Shown: positions 1-11,519 of the stretch, one piece after another
How positions within the stretch are numbered: the first letter of the stretch is position 1
Layout: each line of letters opens with the position of its first letter
From: Gymnogyps californianus
Lineage: Eukaryota > Chordata > Aves > Accipitriformes > Cathartidae
Assembly: GCF_018139145.2 (NCBI RefSeq)
Contig: NC_059500.1
Coordinates: 35,941,437-36,005,436, forward strand
DNA: 64,000 bases
Reading direction: 5' to 3'
The notes under the pieces: model-generated
The model's input: the letters and a program-made list of their open reading frames with translations, nothing else
What the model was told of the DNA's origin: nothing
The model's database searches: none
Made by a program: the position numbers and the translations under genes

Positions 1-398
1 TTTATAGAACTGTTCACATTTTATGTGAACTACGTAGGGCTATGAACCCATATAAAAGGTTTATAGAGACTAAACTGCTAATTATGCAATGCCTTCATTC
101 ACGACTGCCTTAATGTTGAAATTTTAAGTTTAACACTATTTCTGAATATTGTTTATCTCCCTTCAGCTTCAGAATCTCTGGTTCTTAACACATATGCAAG
201 ATCACATGTTCATATAACTGAAGTGGTCACTACTGATAACAAACCCAGATGTGCCAAAAGCTACCACACACTTACCAGAGTTGTTTCCTATGTGAAACTG
301 CAGAGAAAACTAACACTTCTTACACTGCTGGTCTGTCACTGTTAGCAAATTTTAAATTTATTTTTCAACTGGTCCACACATGCATGCACTCACATAGA

Positions 399-530
399 TA
401 ATATTAAGAATATTATCAATATTATTTTTATATATTATTGCTATAAGTATTATTACAATATTAAGAATAGCATTAATAATATTAATAGTATTATTTATGA
501 TCATCTACACAATATTGATCATCATATTCT
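399..530. repeat. AT-rich low-complexity tract
   Basis: Irregular ATT/AAT-rich sequence with many partial palindromes of the TAATATTA type. It looks like a decayed ATT microsatellite. Confidence 0.7.
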
Positions 531-3500
531 ACAATTCTGCCCCTTACCAGGCAAAGTCTAATGAAAAACCAGAAGTCTGGTAACTACCACCATCCTACAC
601 AGCATGCAAAGTAGTGTTAATGAAGCTAACAGGGGCTTGAGACTTAAATAAAATTCTCTATATTCAGTTGCTCTTCAGGTCATTTTAAAGATATCATATT
701 TTCCTTCTATTCCACTGCTATAGTTTTTTCTCCAAATTTTGTGGCTGGAGTGGCAATCTTTCATGAGTGTTCTTCTTGGAAGAGGTGGGCACTGCTTCCT
801 ATTTCATGTCATTTCATGACATTGTTTCTCTATTTTAATTTGAAAACAAACCCTATAGCACCCACATAGGTACTTATTTCACTGACTTCTCAGTCATGAC
901 AAAAACTTTAAAAACACCTTTGAAAATTCCCTAGTAAAACACTCACAGTTAGCTCAGAACTTTTCCAGGAGCTTGGATGAGTCGCAGTGTTAGATTTATG
1001 ATGCTATTCATGACATTTTGAACTGCAGTCAGGAAGCTTTTCAACTATTTCCAGATTTATTATATAAAAAAATTTCTAGATTTGATAATCTTCTAGTGCT
1101 GCAAAGCAGCACTAAAGAAATCTAGGAGTGAGATGTGTTCTCACAGAGACCGTTGTATTGGATTTTGTTTCAAGGTAGGTAGGTCAGACAGTTAGCAGAT
1201 TTCTGGTGTAATGAAGTTTTAGAGACCCTTGTAAAAGAATATATAGAAATATTCTAGCCTTCTAAAATTTATTATTTTTTTCCATAATAAACAAGATGAT
1301 TTTTGTCATATACCAGCACCTGCTTGTGGACTTGGTGAATAGCCTCAGAGTACTTCATCTCATTGAAAATCTAGCTTCCCCCTGTGTTCCCAGGCTCCAA
1401 TTCCTACCTCAACAAGCAAACTTCTCTTAGACATTGAATGTTTCTAAGTTTTACCTTTCAGTCAGCTACTAGGCTTGAGTGTCTCGACCAAGGTGAGAAA
1501 ACCAGTCCCTGAGCACCTACATTCACAAGCACAAATTCACAGTCTTCAGTAAACAGATGTACAGAAGATTCTGACACGCACTGCTGCTGGGTAAGGAAAA
1601 AGTATGTGACGCCTGTGCCTGAAATGTAAAACAATGCACCTCTCTAGCACTCCACAATTTCGCTGCTACTGTTTCAGTTAGCTAACACGAGTGGTTTATT
1701 TCTCAACACCTGCTGAGCAAGCCCATGTTAGGCAAACCACTGCAGAAAACAGAAAACCTCTCTGAATTAGACAGTTCTTCTGTTATTTGCTATGAGCCTC
1801 TAGGTCTACTGATCCGAGAGCTAGAAGAGCTTTGGAAAGAAAAATAACTGATTCCTGATACAAATGAACACCACATTGTTTCTCTTGCTGCTCTTGCTGC
1901 TGAATTATGGGGCAGATGAAGATCTCACCCTGTTTCTTCCCTGGGAGCATAAGAGTAAACGGCAGCTAACTGGTTACTGAGCTCAAAACCTGCCAGAGAG
2001 GCAGTCCGTGCAAGAGCAATTAATGCACTGGAAAGCACGCTACAGATGCAGAGGTAAACAGTGATGTCCTTAATAAGAGGGACCCAAGCTCAATATACTA
2101 TCAGTTATATTTTCACATTATTTAAGCTCCAGTGGCACTTCTCAAGGTTTAAACAGAGCCTTAAACATACCATTTTCCCTTCTATGGGTTTATCTACCTG
2201 ATGTGAAAGTAGCTGCCTGAGTTCCAGCAGAACTATGTAAGATATGCACCCACTGACATAACCAGTCCCACAGGAGAAGGACTGATTGGTCCCTCCACAG
2301 CTCATCAAGCATGTCACTGCAAACAGCACCAGAAATGCCTCCTAGGCCATCTCTAAGGGAAACAGGAAAATGCTGGGAAAGTATTTCTATTTAAAGTTGT
2401 AGGAACACTTACAGAAGATTCAAAAGAGACCAGGGTCTATAATAGAGACTGAAAGTGTCAAGTCTGCTAAAAAATTACACTCCCTTACTCCAAAGCCCAT
2501 CCCTGTTGTTAAAAAATGTTAGCTAAGGGATCCATTTCTTTGAAGAAAAATTAGCTTCCATTTTTTTCCCCAAAGAGAAGCACTTTGACCACATAGAAAC
2601 CAATGTGTGCAAGAGGTAAGCTGGAAAAGCTGCAAGTTTTAATACATGATCAACAACATGACTCAGCTGATATAACATTGATTTGCTAAGATGTTAATAC
2701 AGAAAGTAATAATTTTTTAGAAAAAAACAGGTCATTAAAAGAAAGGGTTGCTGCTTTGTTTCAGATTACATATCCACCTGCCCCTATGTCTAAAACGTAG
2801 GAAAAGAAACTATCAAAGTCACACGGCAATGAAAAGGAGAGGTGGTATTGTAATGCTGTGCTGGTAAACTGCGACAGCGACTACATTCATCAAATCGAAA
2901 CTTCTGTGCTATAGTAAGAAGCATTCAGAAAAGATGAATCTGTGATAAGGGGAATCTTTGACTCCACGAACTTTTGTAACAATTTTGTGCTACAAATGTA
3001 ACAAAATTTGTAACAAAACAGTAAATTTTTTTGTTCAAAATGACAACAAAAGCAACTAGGTAAATGACCCTCTAGATGTGATCCCAAGAAATGGGGAGTA
3101 CGAGGCTGAAAATGTGAAGATGCATGGCATCTTGGGTGAGAGTGACTGTGAAACAGAAAAAATTCAAGGACTGAGGGAAGGAAAGAGATTTCAAGAAATG
3201 AGATGTCAGTACACTCAAAGTATTCAGAAGTAAGACCTGATAGGAATTAACTCTACTGGAATTAAAGATTTAGAGGAGTTAACGGTTCCCGACAATTAAG
3301 ATTGAAACATGGAAACATATGAGGGTTGCATCTACATTAGCAATTAGTGTGGCACAATTACGGCAAATCAGTAAAGTGAAAGAGTTGGTACTGAAAAAGC
3401 ATATCCATCCTGCACTCACTCCTGGGGTTTTACTTTGGACTAGCTTCAAAAAAGTCAAAGACAGTTGAGTACTGAAGGTACTGACTACATAGGTAGCCAA

Positions 3501-3954
3501 TGAAATTTCTCTCAGGAATGATACAGCTCTAAGTGATCCTTCCTTGGCCATGACCTTTGAGCTTCATTTTCTATCATTATATAAGTACTTCTGGGGGGCG
3601 GGGCATGACAAAAAATGGCTCAGTGAAAACATTGATTTTTTTCAAATGAGGATTTTCCAAAAGAAAAACGTTTTTGTTAGAAGATTTTGACTGGCTCTAA
3701 TCCTCACAAGATGATGGCAGTTAGTCACTATCCTAAATGACATATTTGCACTCAGAAAACAAAAGATCATGAGGTTGAGTAAATGCAGGCCGCAGCAGAC
3801 ACAAAACGGTGTTACCAAGGCAAAAGCAATTCCTTCTGTTGCTTAACTACAGAACAAAGCACCACCACTGCCCTCAGGAAAACTGACAGCTATGGATCCC
3901 AACAGTTGTTAACACAGGCAGTTTGTTTGTATTTTTACCACTTTGGTAAGTCAG

Positions 3955-4756
3955 CGTATTGGGTGCTGGCAGCCAGGCTTTGGCAGCAGGGCTGCAGGGG
4001 CTCTGTGAGGAGGCCAGGGGCTGCCCTGGGCCGGTCACAACTGGTTCCAGCTGGCCCCAATGGACACTCCTGCAGGGCACCGCCAAGCGCCTCAGCTGCA
4101 CACACATCCTTAAGAAAGGGCAGAACAATGCCTGGTAGGTGGCAGCGGAGAGAAAAAACCAAACACAAACCAGAAGCAGCAGCGCAAACACCAAGAGGAG
4201 AGGAGGAGGCAGGGAGGAGGCGCTCCAGGCGCGGAGCAGAGAGTTCCCTGCAGCCCGTGGGAGAGGCCACAGTGGAGCAGGTGTCCACACTGTAGCCCTC
4301 CAAGCAGGTGGATATTTCCTGAAGGATACTTCCTGTGTAGAGCCCATGTTGCAGCAGGGAATAGCGTGAGGAGGAAGAGGTGGCAGACAGAAGCTGTTAC
4401 GGACTCACTGCAGCCCCCATCCCCCACCCATCCTCCCCTGCGCTGCTTGGTGGGGAGAGAAGTTGGGTGTGGAGGAGTGAAGTTGAGCCTGTGAAAATTG
4501 CGGGTGTGGGTGTGTGAGGGGAAGGTGGTTTTTTATGGTTTTGTCTTTGTTTCTTACCATCCAACTCAATTTTAATTGACTATAAATTAAATTACTTTTC
4601 CCCAAGTGGAATCTGTTTTGCCCGTGAGAGTCAGTGGTACATGATCACCCTGTCTTCATCTTGACCCACGAGCTTTTCCATCCTTTTTTCTCCCCCTGTT
4701 CTGTGGAGGAGGGGGAGTGTGACAGCGGCTTGGTGGGCCAAGGTTAACGTACCACA
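3955..4756 (+). mobile_element. Solo LTR, avian ERVL-like family A, in SYK intron 3
   Basis: An 802-bp solo LTR, resembling by memory a common bird ERVL-type LTR whose long U3 carries GC-rich tandem blocks of the form TGCAGCCCGTGG...GGAGCAG (seen at 4249-4340). The 5' end at 3955 reads CGTATTGGG, with the usual initial T mutated, and the 3' end is ACGTACCACA at 4756. A polyadenylation hexamer ATTAAA lies at 4586-4591, followed by a U5-like part with TTTTGCCCGTGA and TTGACCCACGAG. The flanks GTCAG (3950-3954) and GTCAC (4757-4761) fit a 5-bp target duplication with one mismatch, typical of ERVL. No internal retroviral genes are present, so it arose by LTR recombination. It is antisense to SYK. 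Open frames across it on both strands reflect its GC-rich U3. Confidence 0.82.
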
Positions 4757-5090
4757 GTCACTTAGTACTGTTTATCAGTTATAAAACAAAGTTCAATGAA
4801 TTTTTGTTGGTATTGAGTTTCTCCGATGCTCCCTTTAGAATTAAACCTAGTATTTGATTAAAAAACAATGACCCACGCTTTTGCTATAGTTTCCCATCTT
4901 TAGTTAAGTGGAAATCTGATCTTGGAGACACTTGGTACAGGAATGATTATGTCATGTATATCATGCTGGACTGGGCTGTCTCCCTGTGAATAAGCCACCT
5001 TTTAGGGCATACTCTCATTTGAGATTCATTCAAGGGAACTGTGTAGCAACACTGGTGGCAAACAGCAATACCACAGAAAAAAGCACTCAC

Positions 5091-5251
5091 AGAAACTTTC
5101 CATTGTTTCTTGACCCAACGAGGATACGGTGTTCTGACTCTTCTCGAGAGATCCTCCCGTGGAACCATGGCATCTTCTCATGGGCTGTAGTGGCAATCAA
5201 TTTCTCCAGCTGAGGCTTTTGACTAATGATAGCTTGTTCAAGAGCATGCCC
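5091..5251 (-). CDS. SYK: SYK coding exon 3: interdomain A and start of C-terminal SH2
   Basis: Second coding exon of SYK, 161 bp, read in phase 0 directly after exon 2. It starts [10 protein letters not shown] after an acceptor ending CTCTCTAG (AG at 5253-5252). It encodes the helical rest of interdomain A ([16 protein letters not shown]), then the opening of the C-SH2 from [13 protein letters not shown] to N-G-K-F-(L). The alpha-A arginine of the C-SH2 is present (I-S-R-E-E). The beta-B arginine that follows FL should be in the next exon, outside the window. A consensus donor GTGAGT (5090-5085) leaves phase 2. The C-SH2 stretch H-R-I-L-V-G-S-R-N differs from the human sequence but is intact. 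No part of the kinase domain is visible upstream or downstream. Confidence 0.96.
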
Positions 5252-6747
5252 CTAGAGAGTGGTAAAAACACAGTGGGACAGTCTAACTGTCTTCTGCGAT
5301 AAAAACACGACAGGTAGACTCCCAGTATTGAATTGCTTTTGGGACATCCAAAATCTGCACGTATTTGTTTTATGTGAAGAAAAGATCTGGTTGCTATAAA
5401 GATATTAAACCAGAAACTACTGTATGGTAATCTAAACATCACAAAGCTGGGATTCTTCCTTTAACTCTGAGAAACAGAAGGAAAAATAATCAGTAAATTA
5501 AGCCTTCAGTATACCAGTATTTCAACTGAAAATTACGTCATAATTTTATGCTAACAAGACATAGCTAAATATACTTAGCGTCACTCTGAGATGTCATAAC
5601 GTACCTTCATATTACATATCCTATGGCAGTTTACAGAAATAAATTGAACACACTTTGCATTGTGGCAGCGTGTCTGTGTTGAAGACACCAATGCAAATTT
5701 CCCAAAAGCAGACAGGACAGTCCCAATATTAGAGCAGACTAGATTAATATTTTAGGTATAATCTAGACACTTCTAAGCCCATCTGCAACCTATCACTTCT
5801 GAATTTGGCCCAGAATCTGAGGGCAAAACACCCTATTTTCATCAGTTTTCAACTTGAGTTCATCAACTTCCTTCTAGATTGGGCTCAGACTCATCAGAAA
5901 AAACTGTAAGCCTCAGCACTTGTAGTAAACGTAGTATAAATTCCAGGCTTTTCCAGTTTGGGCATTGCTCCACATATTTGACAGAGCAGAACACATAGAG
6001 TTACTTGCCACTACCAAAGGAAATGAAAAACCTAGCATTACTCCATGAGTTCGTAACGGTAACTCATGGCATCCTAAGGTGAAATAATATTTCTGTTGCA
6101 GCCTCCTACACTAGTGTTTCCATGTTAAGACTGGCTTCTTCACAGTCATTCTAAAGAAAAAATCCAGCCTCTCTTCCTCAGCATGGAACATTCCTGCTTT
6201 ACACATGCAGTACCGAAGACGTATAGGCAGTGCTCTGCAGTTAAGAAACCAAGTTCTGGTTTAGACATAATCTAAATAAGCATCACAGAAACAAGGCCAG
6301 CTAAGAGGGGAGGATGTAAAACAAGTGACCATGTCACCATGCCTGCCTGCACATCAATCCATAAAAATTCAGAATCAAAAGCAATCAAACAAACCATTTC
6401 TGTATCTTGTTCATTATTGCCTGTTTATTTATCTTGTTCATTATCTATTAATTTTTGGTGCATGTGGAAATCTGATGACACAGATTAGTACAGTGGTAGG
6501 TACGGTTATGCTAGCCCAAGACATCATAGAAGTCCTAAGTTTTGTAGTATTTCAGGAAAACTACACTTATGGCCAAGTTACCGCATGTAACGCAGGGTGA
6601 AAAACGCCCGCTGTTCAAAACTCAAACAGCTATGATTCCATTATGAAAAAACACTACATAGAAGCAGCCACAGCTGGACACAAACACTGCAATCTCTTTT
6701 TCTCCTAACTCAAAGACCACTTTATGGCAAAATCAGCCTGGATTTAC
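5252..6747 (-). other. SYK: SYK intron 2
   Basis: A 1,496-bp phase 0 intron with GT at 6747-6746 and AG at 5253-5252. No recognisable repeat or exon is seen. A short direct repeat of TATCTTGTTCATTA occurs near 6405-6445. Confidence 0.93.
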
Positions 6748-7161
6748 CTGCAAATTCCAAGTTTGTTTGACATACTCTCTGATGAGGTTCTCTTTTAAAT
6801 CTTCAAAGGGTCCTGTTTTGGGTTCAACACCTGGTGGACGGTTGAAAGGTTTTCTCAGTAGACAGATAAGGCCATCCGCTTCCTCTGAGTGATAGTTAAT
6901 GAGTTCAGCAGGACTGGCATGCGACTTGCCTCCTGCAATAGCATATGAGCCACTCAGCTCCCTCTCAATTGTATAATGATGAACCTTCCTTCCATGGGCC
7001 AAGGATAAGGCAAAGCCCCCCAGGTAATTCCGGCTTTGGCGGAGCAAGTATAGTCCATCACTCATTCCTCCTTGTGTCAGATACTCCTCAGCTTCTTCAC
7101 GTGTAATATTGCCAAAGAAGTACGGCAAATGGTTAGCAGGGTTTGCCGTGTTGGAAGCCAT
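6748..7161 (-). CDS. SYK: SYK coding exon 2: N-terminal SH2 domain of spleen tyrosine kinase
   Basis: First coding exon of SYK, the cytosolic tyrosine kinase that docks through tandem SH2 domains on doubly phosphorylated ITAMs of B-cell, Fc and related receptors. The 138 codons run from the ATG at 7161 to W-N-L-Q at 6748. The N-SH2 spans about residues 14-107: it opens with [15 protein letters not shown], has the phosphotyrosine-binding arginines R21 (alpha A) and R41 (beta B, in YLLRQSR), and ends near LLRKPFNRP. Interdomain A begins after that and keeps Y130, equivalent to human Y131. It follows human SYK closely but is one residue shorter at the extreme N-terminus. ZAP70 is excluded because it differs at many of these positions. 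The ATG has A at -3 and G at +4, a strong Kozak context. The donor GTAAAT follows at 6747. No frameshift or stop is seen. Confidence 0.97.
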
Positions 7162-7200
7162 GTTTTTTCTTTTCCAAGTAGCAAACTTAGTATTCTATAT
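7162..7200 (-). other. SYK: SYK exon 2, 5' untranslated part with splice acceptor
   Basis: The 39 bases before the SYK ATG belong to the same exon. On the minus strand they follow a pyrimidine-rich tract ending TTTGTTTTTCAG (AG at 7202-7201), a good acceptor. This means at least one noncoding exon lies further upstream, as in mammalian SYK. The segment is AT-rich, contains no upstream ATG in frame with the coding start, and leads into AAAACATGG. Confidence 0.85.
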
Positions 7201-10019
7201 CTGAAAAACAAAGACAGAGATATGAGTATCAGTTGAAAAAAAGAGGATAAACCAGTAATATGGCAGTTCACATGTGGTATGTCAGTAATACATTTTTTAA
7301 AAGATTTTGGGATCAAGATCACATTTTTGTTTTTATCTTGTTAGAAGCTGTCTTTCTAAATCCCAATGGAAAGTTTTTCCCTGTTACACAGTAATATAAA
7401 AGTTTCCTATAACTGCACAAGCTTCCTTTAACTCCTTACCTCTCTGCTCCTTTGCCTAGCCATATAGAAGTCCTGACATTTTCACTTGCCTGTGCCTCTA
7501 TCCACCCTTTTGTACCGGCCTTGAGTTACTTCCCAGTAAAAGGAAATAACTAGGTAAGAAAGACCCAGTGAGAACAGTTTTTCATTCCAATTTTGTGCCA
7601 TTATAATTTTGGTTATAAGAGTAGCTTATGCCAGTATGTGGGCTGAGTATGGACAAAAGTCCTATATTAAAATAGTTAACATTCCTCTCCACAGAGATTT
7701 ACCAATGGTTTTTTAATGGTAAAAAAAAAAAAAAGTGATAGTGTCTTTTTGAACAGTTTTCATTTCAAACAGCTTATATTGAAATAATACGAAGGCACAC
7801 TACCAACAAAAACACAGAAGAGAATCAAGTTCAGCATCTCTGAAGAATAACAATGAATATAACATAAACAGCTTCAATTCTTTTATTCTTAACTTAACAA
7901 TAAAAGAATTGCTTATATATATTTAATATACATCTTATATAAGAGATTATGTTATTATATATATTAACTTATGACATATTTTTAAAAAAAATATATGCAC
8001 AAGGACTCTATAGAACTCTAGCTACAGGAATACTGTTCTTCTTGTGTCCTGTCTTCCCTGAGTTATCCCAGCCTCTAACCTACACTGTCAGCAGAGAAAT
8101 TTATTTTCATTAAACCCCATGGCAGATTTACACTGCCCGGACAGCTAAGTATTGTGCTGGAATTACTTTCGTCTCTTTCAAGTTATTGAAGAGGAGACAT
8201 CAGAACACAAAAGCTGAATTTGGTTTATTATTCATATTAGTGACATTTAAATGACTATCTAATGGATACTGGGAAGAATACGCCAGCTACCTGCTGATAA
8301 CATTTAGGTAGATAGGAAGTGAATATATTGACACCAATGAGACCTGTATTCTTGCAAGAGTATTTGCAAGCTCTTTTTTGTCAGATGAAGTGGTCCACAA
8401 CTGCAATTACTGATGTAATCGCAAGGTCACCAGTCGAGTCATTAATTGTTTCCTGCAACATTATGAGTTTTTCACGTACTTTCTCCTCCAAATGCTTCCC
8501 CAATCCAATCACTGTTTAATCAGGGTTGGCCACAGACTGTTACATCTACAGTTTACGGGGCATAAGAAGGAAGGAACTCCATTTAGGAACAGTTCAACAT
8601 CTTCTTTCAGTCTAGAAAGAAAAGAAAAAATCCCACTAAGTATTATTGCCCGTGCATCTCTAAAATGACTTCATCATCTGAAAAATTACTTTCAGACAAC
8701 ACATGAAATGCTGAATAAAACTAGCAGTACGTACTTATGTTTGTATTATTTGTGTTAGTTAAACTTTTCCTTAGGAAATATCCCACAACTTCATTGCCAA
8801 AATTTTTATTTCCTTGTCTTTTAAGTTCAGTTGTGACAACTTGATATTGAAATACTCTGAAGTGTACAAAATAGGTGACAGCCTCTATTATCTGTAGTGT
8901 ATTATGCAGATTTTAGGCTAACTAGGCAACACTACAAGTATACCAAAGGAAAAACACTGTTGTTTCTTTGTATTTACAATATCACTGCACATCTTGTATT
9001 CTTTTCTTCCAATGTATATATACTAAGTAAAATGTATATATACTGAATATGAAACCCATGATATTAACCTACAAAATACTGTTATCTGTGTTTTATTCAG
9101 GTTACTGCAGCTCTTTTTTCCCATCCTCCATTACCTTGGCTAGAAGCAGACAAAAGGATCAGAAGTTCAGTTCCTGTTTCTATTGCTGTGCAGGATATAG
9201 CAGTAAAAACAATGTGCCCTTCACAGTTAAACGAAGGGCAGCATTTTAGGGAAGCCATGCAGCAGTCTGTGGAATCAGCATTAAATAATTCAGGATGTAT
9301 GTGAACAGGGTTAATAGACCTCTTGGCTTGCAGCTGGCCAAAGTGTGCAACTGAGTTACATTAGCACAGGTGGAGAGGACTTTATGGAAGACCACGTAAG
9401 AAGGGAGGGTCCATAGTGCAAAGCTGCAACTGAGGTATGGGCGTCTTAATGTAGGGCCTTTTGGCACACGGTGCTTCAGGCTGATACCTTCCCTGGCAGC
9501 TCTGCAGCAGGCAGAGCTGCGGTGTGCCTACTACTTAGTTCAGATATGGCCCATATGGACCATAGCTGATCTGCGGTCTCTTGCGCTTTGGTCAAGAAAC
9601 AGTAGAGAAATACCTGCGCTGCTCTGTGAATATGTGAAGAGGAGGTAGGGAAGGGAAGGGGGAGGAACACACAAGTCAAATGAACAAGGCTCACACAGTA
9701 CAGAAAACTAGACAGGACACAGAGCTACTGCAGCCCTACAAAATGGAGCTGTGTGCAGCATGTTATTTATTACTCTTGTGGTTTGCAACCAAAGGTTACT
9801 GGTTTAAGATCACATTCTAATCTACTGATATATCTTTTGTTTATTAATTGCAAAAGAAAGCTGTAACTGAAGAGACAGAAGAAGGTAGTCCTCAGAAAGT
9901 CACCACCAAACATTGATTCTGCATAAAATACTATGCAAAATGACAATTTCAACTGCATCAGATGAAGACAAAGACAGCTTTCCTTAAACAGAATGCATTA
10001 TTTCAGTAACATAATGCAG

Positions 10020-10287
10020 GGCCAGAGGATTGTAATCAATAGTACAAGGTCCAGTTGGAGGCCAGTTAACAGTGTCGTAAGCCAGGGTCAGTACTGCGGC
10101 CAATAATGTTTAAGATCTTCATTAAGGAAGTGGACAACAGGGAGAGTGCACCCTCACCAAGTTCACAGATAATACAAAATAGGAAGTAGTGGCTGAAACA
10201 CCACAGCGTTGTGATGCCATTCAAAGGGACCTGGAAAGGGTGAAGAATTGGGCTCAGAGGAATTCAATGAAGTTCAACACAGGGAAA
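10020..10287 (+). mobile_element. CR1 LINE fragment, reverse-transcriptase palm region
   Basis: Degenerate piece of CR1 ORF2. In shifting frames it encodes S-Q-G-S-V-L-R-P, matching the QGSVLGP motif of CR1 reverse transcriptase, then a decayed F-I-N-D-L-D-like stretch, F-T-D-N-T-K at 10162-10179 in place of the catalytic F-A-D-D-T-K, and A-I-Q-R-D-L-E-R-V-K-N-W followed by M-K-F-N. The second catalytic Asp is lost and several frame breaks exist, so it is inactive. It ends abruptly at about 10287, where the expected G-K-C-K-V-L-H-L-G is replaced by unrelated GC-rich DNA. Confidence 0.88.
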
Positions 10288-11221
10288 CATCTTGTGGAGC
10301 AGGCTTTCCCCCTTTGGGGCGTCTGCCTTCCTGGTTGGGCAGCCATGGGGGCAGCCCCTGATACCCCTGTAATGTCACCACGGAACGGCTGTGACAGCCC
10401 CGACCTGGCTGCTTTTCAGCAGCTGCAGCCTCTGTGCCCGTGCATTTTGTCCAGGGCTCCTGCAGGTACACACGCAAGGCATGCAGGCTCCATCAGGACC
10501 TTCGGCTTACCCTACCAGCTTTGGCATGGGTGAGAGCAGCAGGTCTCCGTGCTGTGCAAAGGCAGCCCCTTCCAGCACTCCTTTCCCCTCTGCCTGGCTG
10601 TGCGGTGCTGCAGGTCCCATAGGCGCCTGTCCTGGGACCATGGGCGTGACGAGTGCACCAGGGACGTCGGCAGCGGTGAAGACTCCCAGCAAGTTCCTCC
10701 ATCTTCCCTGACCACCTCCTGCAGGTACCTCATACTAACCTGGTGGTGTCTGGGGGAGAGTCCGGGGGCTCAGGGGTCTTTGGTGTACCAGCTCTTCCCC
10801 CAGGGCCCCCGGACAGCTTGCCAGAGCCCACCCCACATGTCTCGCCTGACGTGGCTTGAGCACTGGGGAGGTGTGGAGGGGATCAGCGTTTCCCCTCCTG
10901 CTCTCCATCTCTCCCTCCCTCCCTGCAGCCTACCTCCAGGGGGGCGCAGAGATGCAGGCACATCCCAGCCCAGCCCCACATCTCTCTGCCCTGCCCCAGT
11001 TCTGCGGCTGCTGCTTCCCAGCCCGCAAGGAGAGCCTTCGGGAGGCCCTCGCCTCCCCACTCCCACAGCCTTCTGGGGCTTCCTTGGCTTTTCTACTCCA
11101 GGCACCAGACAAGCTCCAGCATTTTGCATGTCTCTCTCGGCAGGACACGGTGTCGGGCACTGAGGAAGCCATGGGAGAGAGTGGCTCTGCTGCGAAGGAC
11201 AGTGGCACAAGCCAGCCGACA
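10288..11221. other. GC-rich segment of unknown origin inside a CR1 element
   Basis: About 930 bp of GC-rich, moderately CpG-containing DNA between two plus-strand CR1 parts. It carries open frames of 100-200 codons in several frames and on both strands (for example + 10549-11163 and - 10770-11210), all Pro/Ser/Gly/Ala-rich without a known domain, as expected from GC-rich noncoding DNA. Motifs such as CTCCTGCAGGTAC recur (10458-10470, 10723-10735). It could be an inserted non-autonomous element, a transduced or gene-converted fragment, or a decayed GC-rich LTR. I do not recognise it. Confidence 0.6.
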
Positions 11222-11519
11222 GACGGGGCCGGTGTCAGTCTCTTCCCAAGTGTGACAGGATGAGAGGAAATGGCCTCAAGTTGCATCAGGGGAAGTTTAG
11301 ATTGGATATCAGGAAAAATTTCTTCACCAGAAGGGTTATCAAGCACTGGAACAGGCTGCCCAGGGAAGTGGTTGAGTCACCATCCCTGGCGCTATTTAAA
11401 AGATGTGTAGATGTGGCACTTAGGGACGTGGTTTAGTGGAGGACTTGGCAGTATTAGGTTTACGGTTGGACTCAATGATCGTATAACTCTTTTCCAACCT
11501 AAATGATTCTATGATTCCA
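11222..11519 (+). mobile_element. CR1 LINE 3' end
   Basis: Good match to the 3' part of avian CR1: TCTTCCCAAGT, AGAGGAAATGGCCTCAAG, TTTAGATTGGATATCAGGAA, GGAACAGGCTGCCCAGGGA, GATGTGGCACTTAGGGAC, and the final GGTTGGACTCAATGATC...TTTTCCAACCTAAATG followed by GATTCTATGATTCC, the characteristic 8-bp CR1 tail repeat. Orientation is plus, as for the fragment at 10020-10287. They could be one insertion whose middle (roughly 0.35 kb of ORF2 in the consensus as I recall it) was replaced. Confidence 0.93.

Larger units (their letters stand above)
1..5090 (-). other. SYK: SYK intron 3 (part)
   Basis: Noncoding DNA from the exon 3 donor to the edge of the window. I looked on the minus strand for the next SYK segments (end of C-SH2, interdomain B, kinase) and found none, so intron 3 exceeds 5 kb. 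It contains an AT-rich low-complexity patch (399-530) and a solo LTR (3955-4756). The short open frames here are unrelated to SYK. Confidence 0.8.

Noticed and set aside
3783..4347. 170- and 157-codon open frames on opposite strands
   Set aside because: They run into the GC-rich U3 of the solo LTR at 3955-4756 and have no protein-like features.
1..5000. Further SYK exons (rest of C-SH2, kinase domain)
   Set aside because: Looked for F-L-I-R-A-R-D, Y-R-I-D-K-D and kinase motifs on the minus strand and saw none; they must lie outside the window.
5252..5442. Continuation of SYK exon 3 coding upstream of 5251
   Set aside because: The conserved protein starts exactly after the AG at 5253-5252 and joins exon 2 in phase; the sequence beyond is intronic with stops.
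10549..11163. 204-codon plus-strand open frame in the GC-rich part of the CR1 region
   Set aside because: Competing open frames exist in several frames on both strands, composition is Pro/Ser/Gly-rich, and no domain or splice context supports coding.
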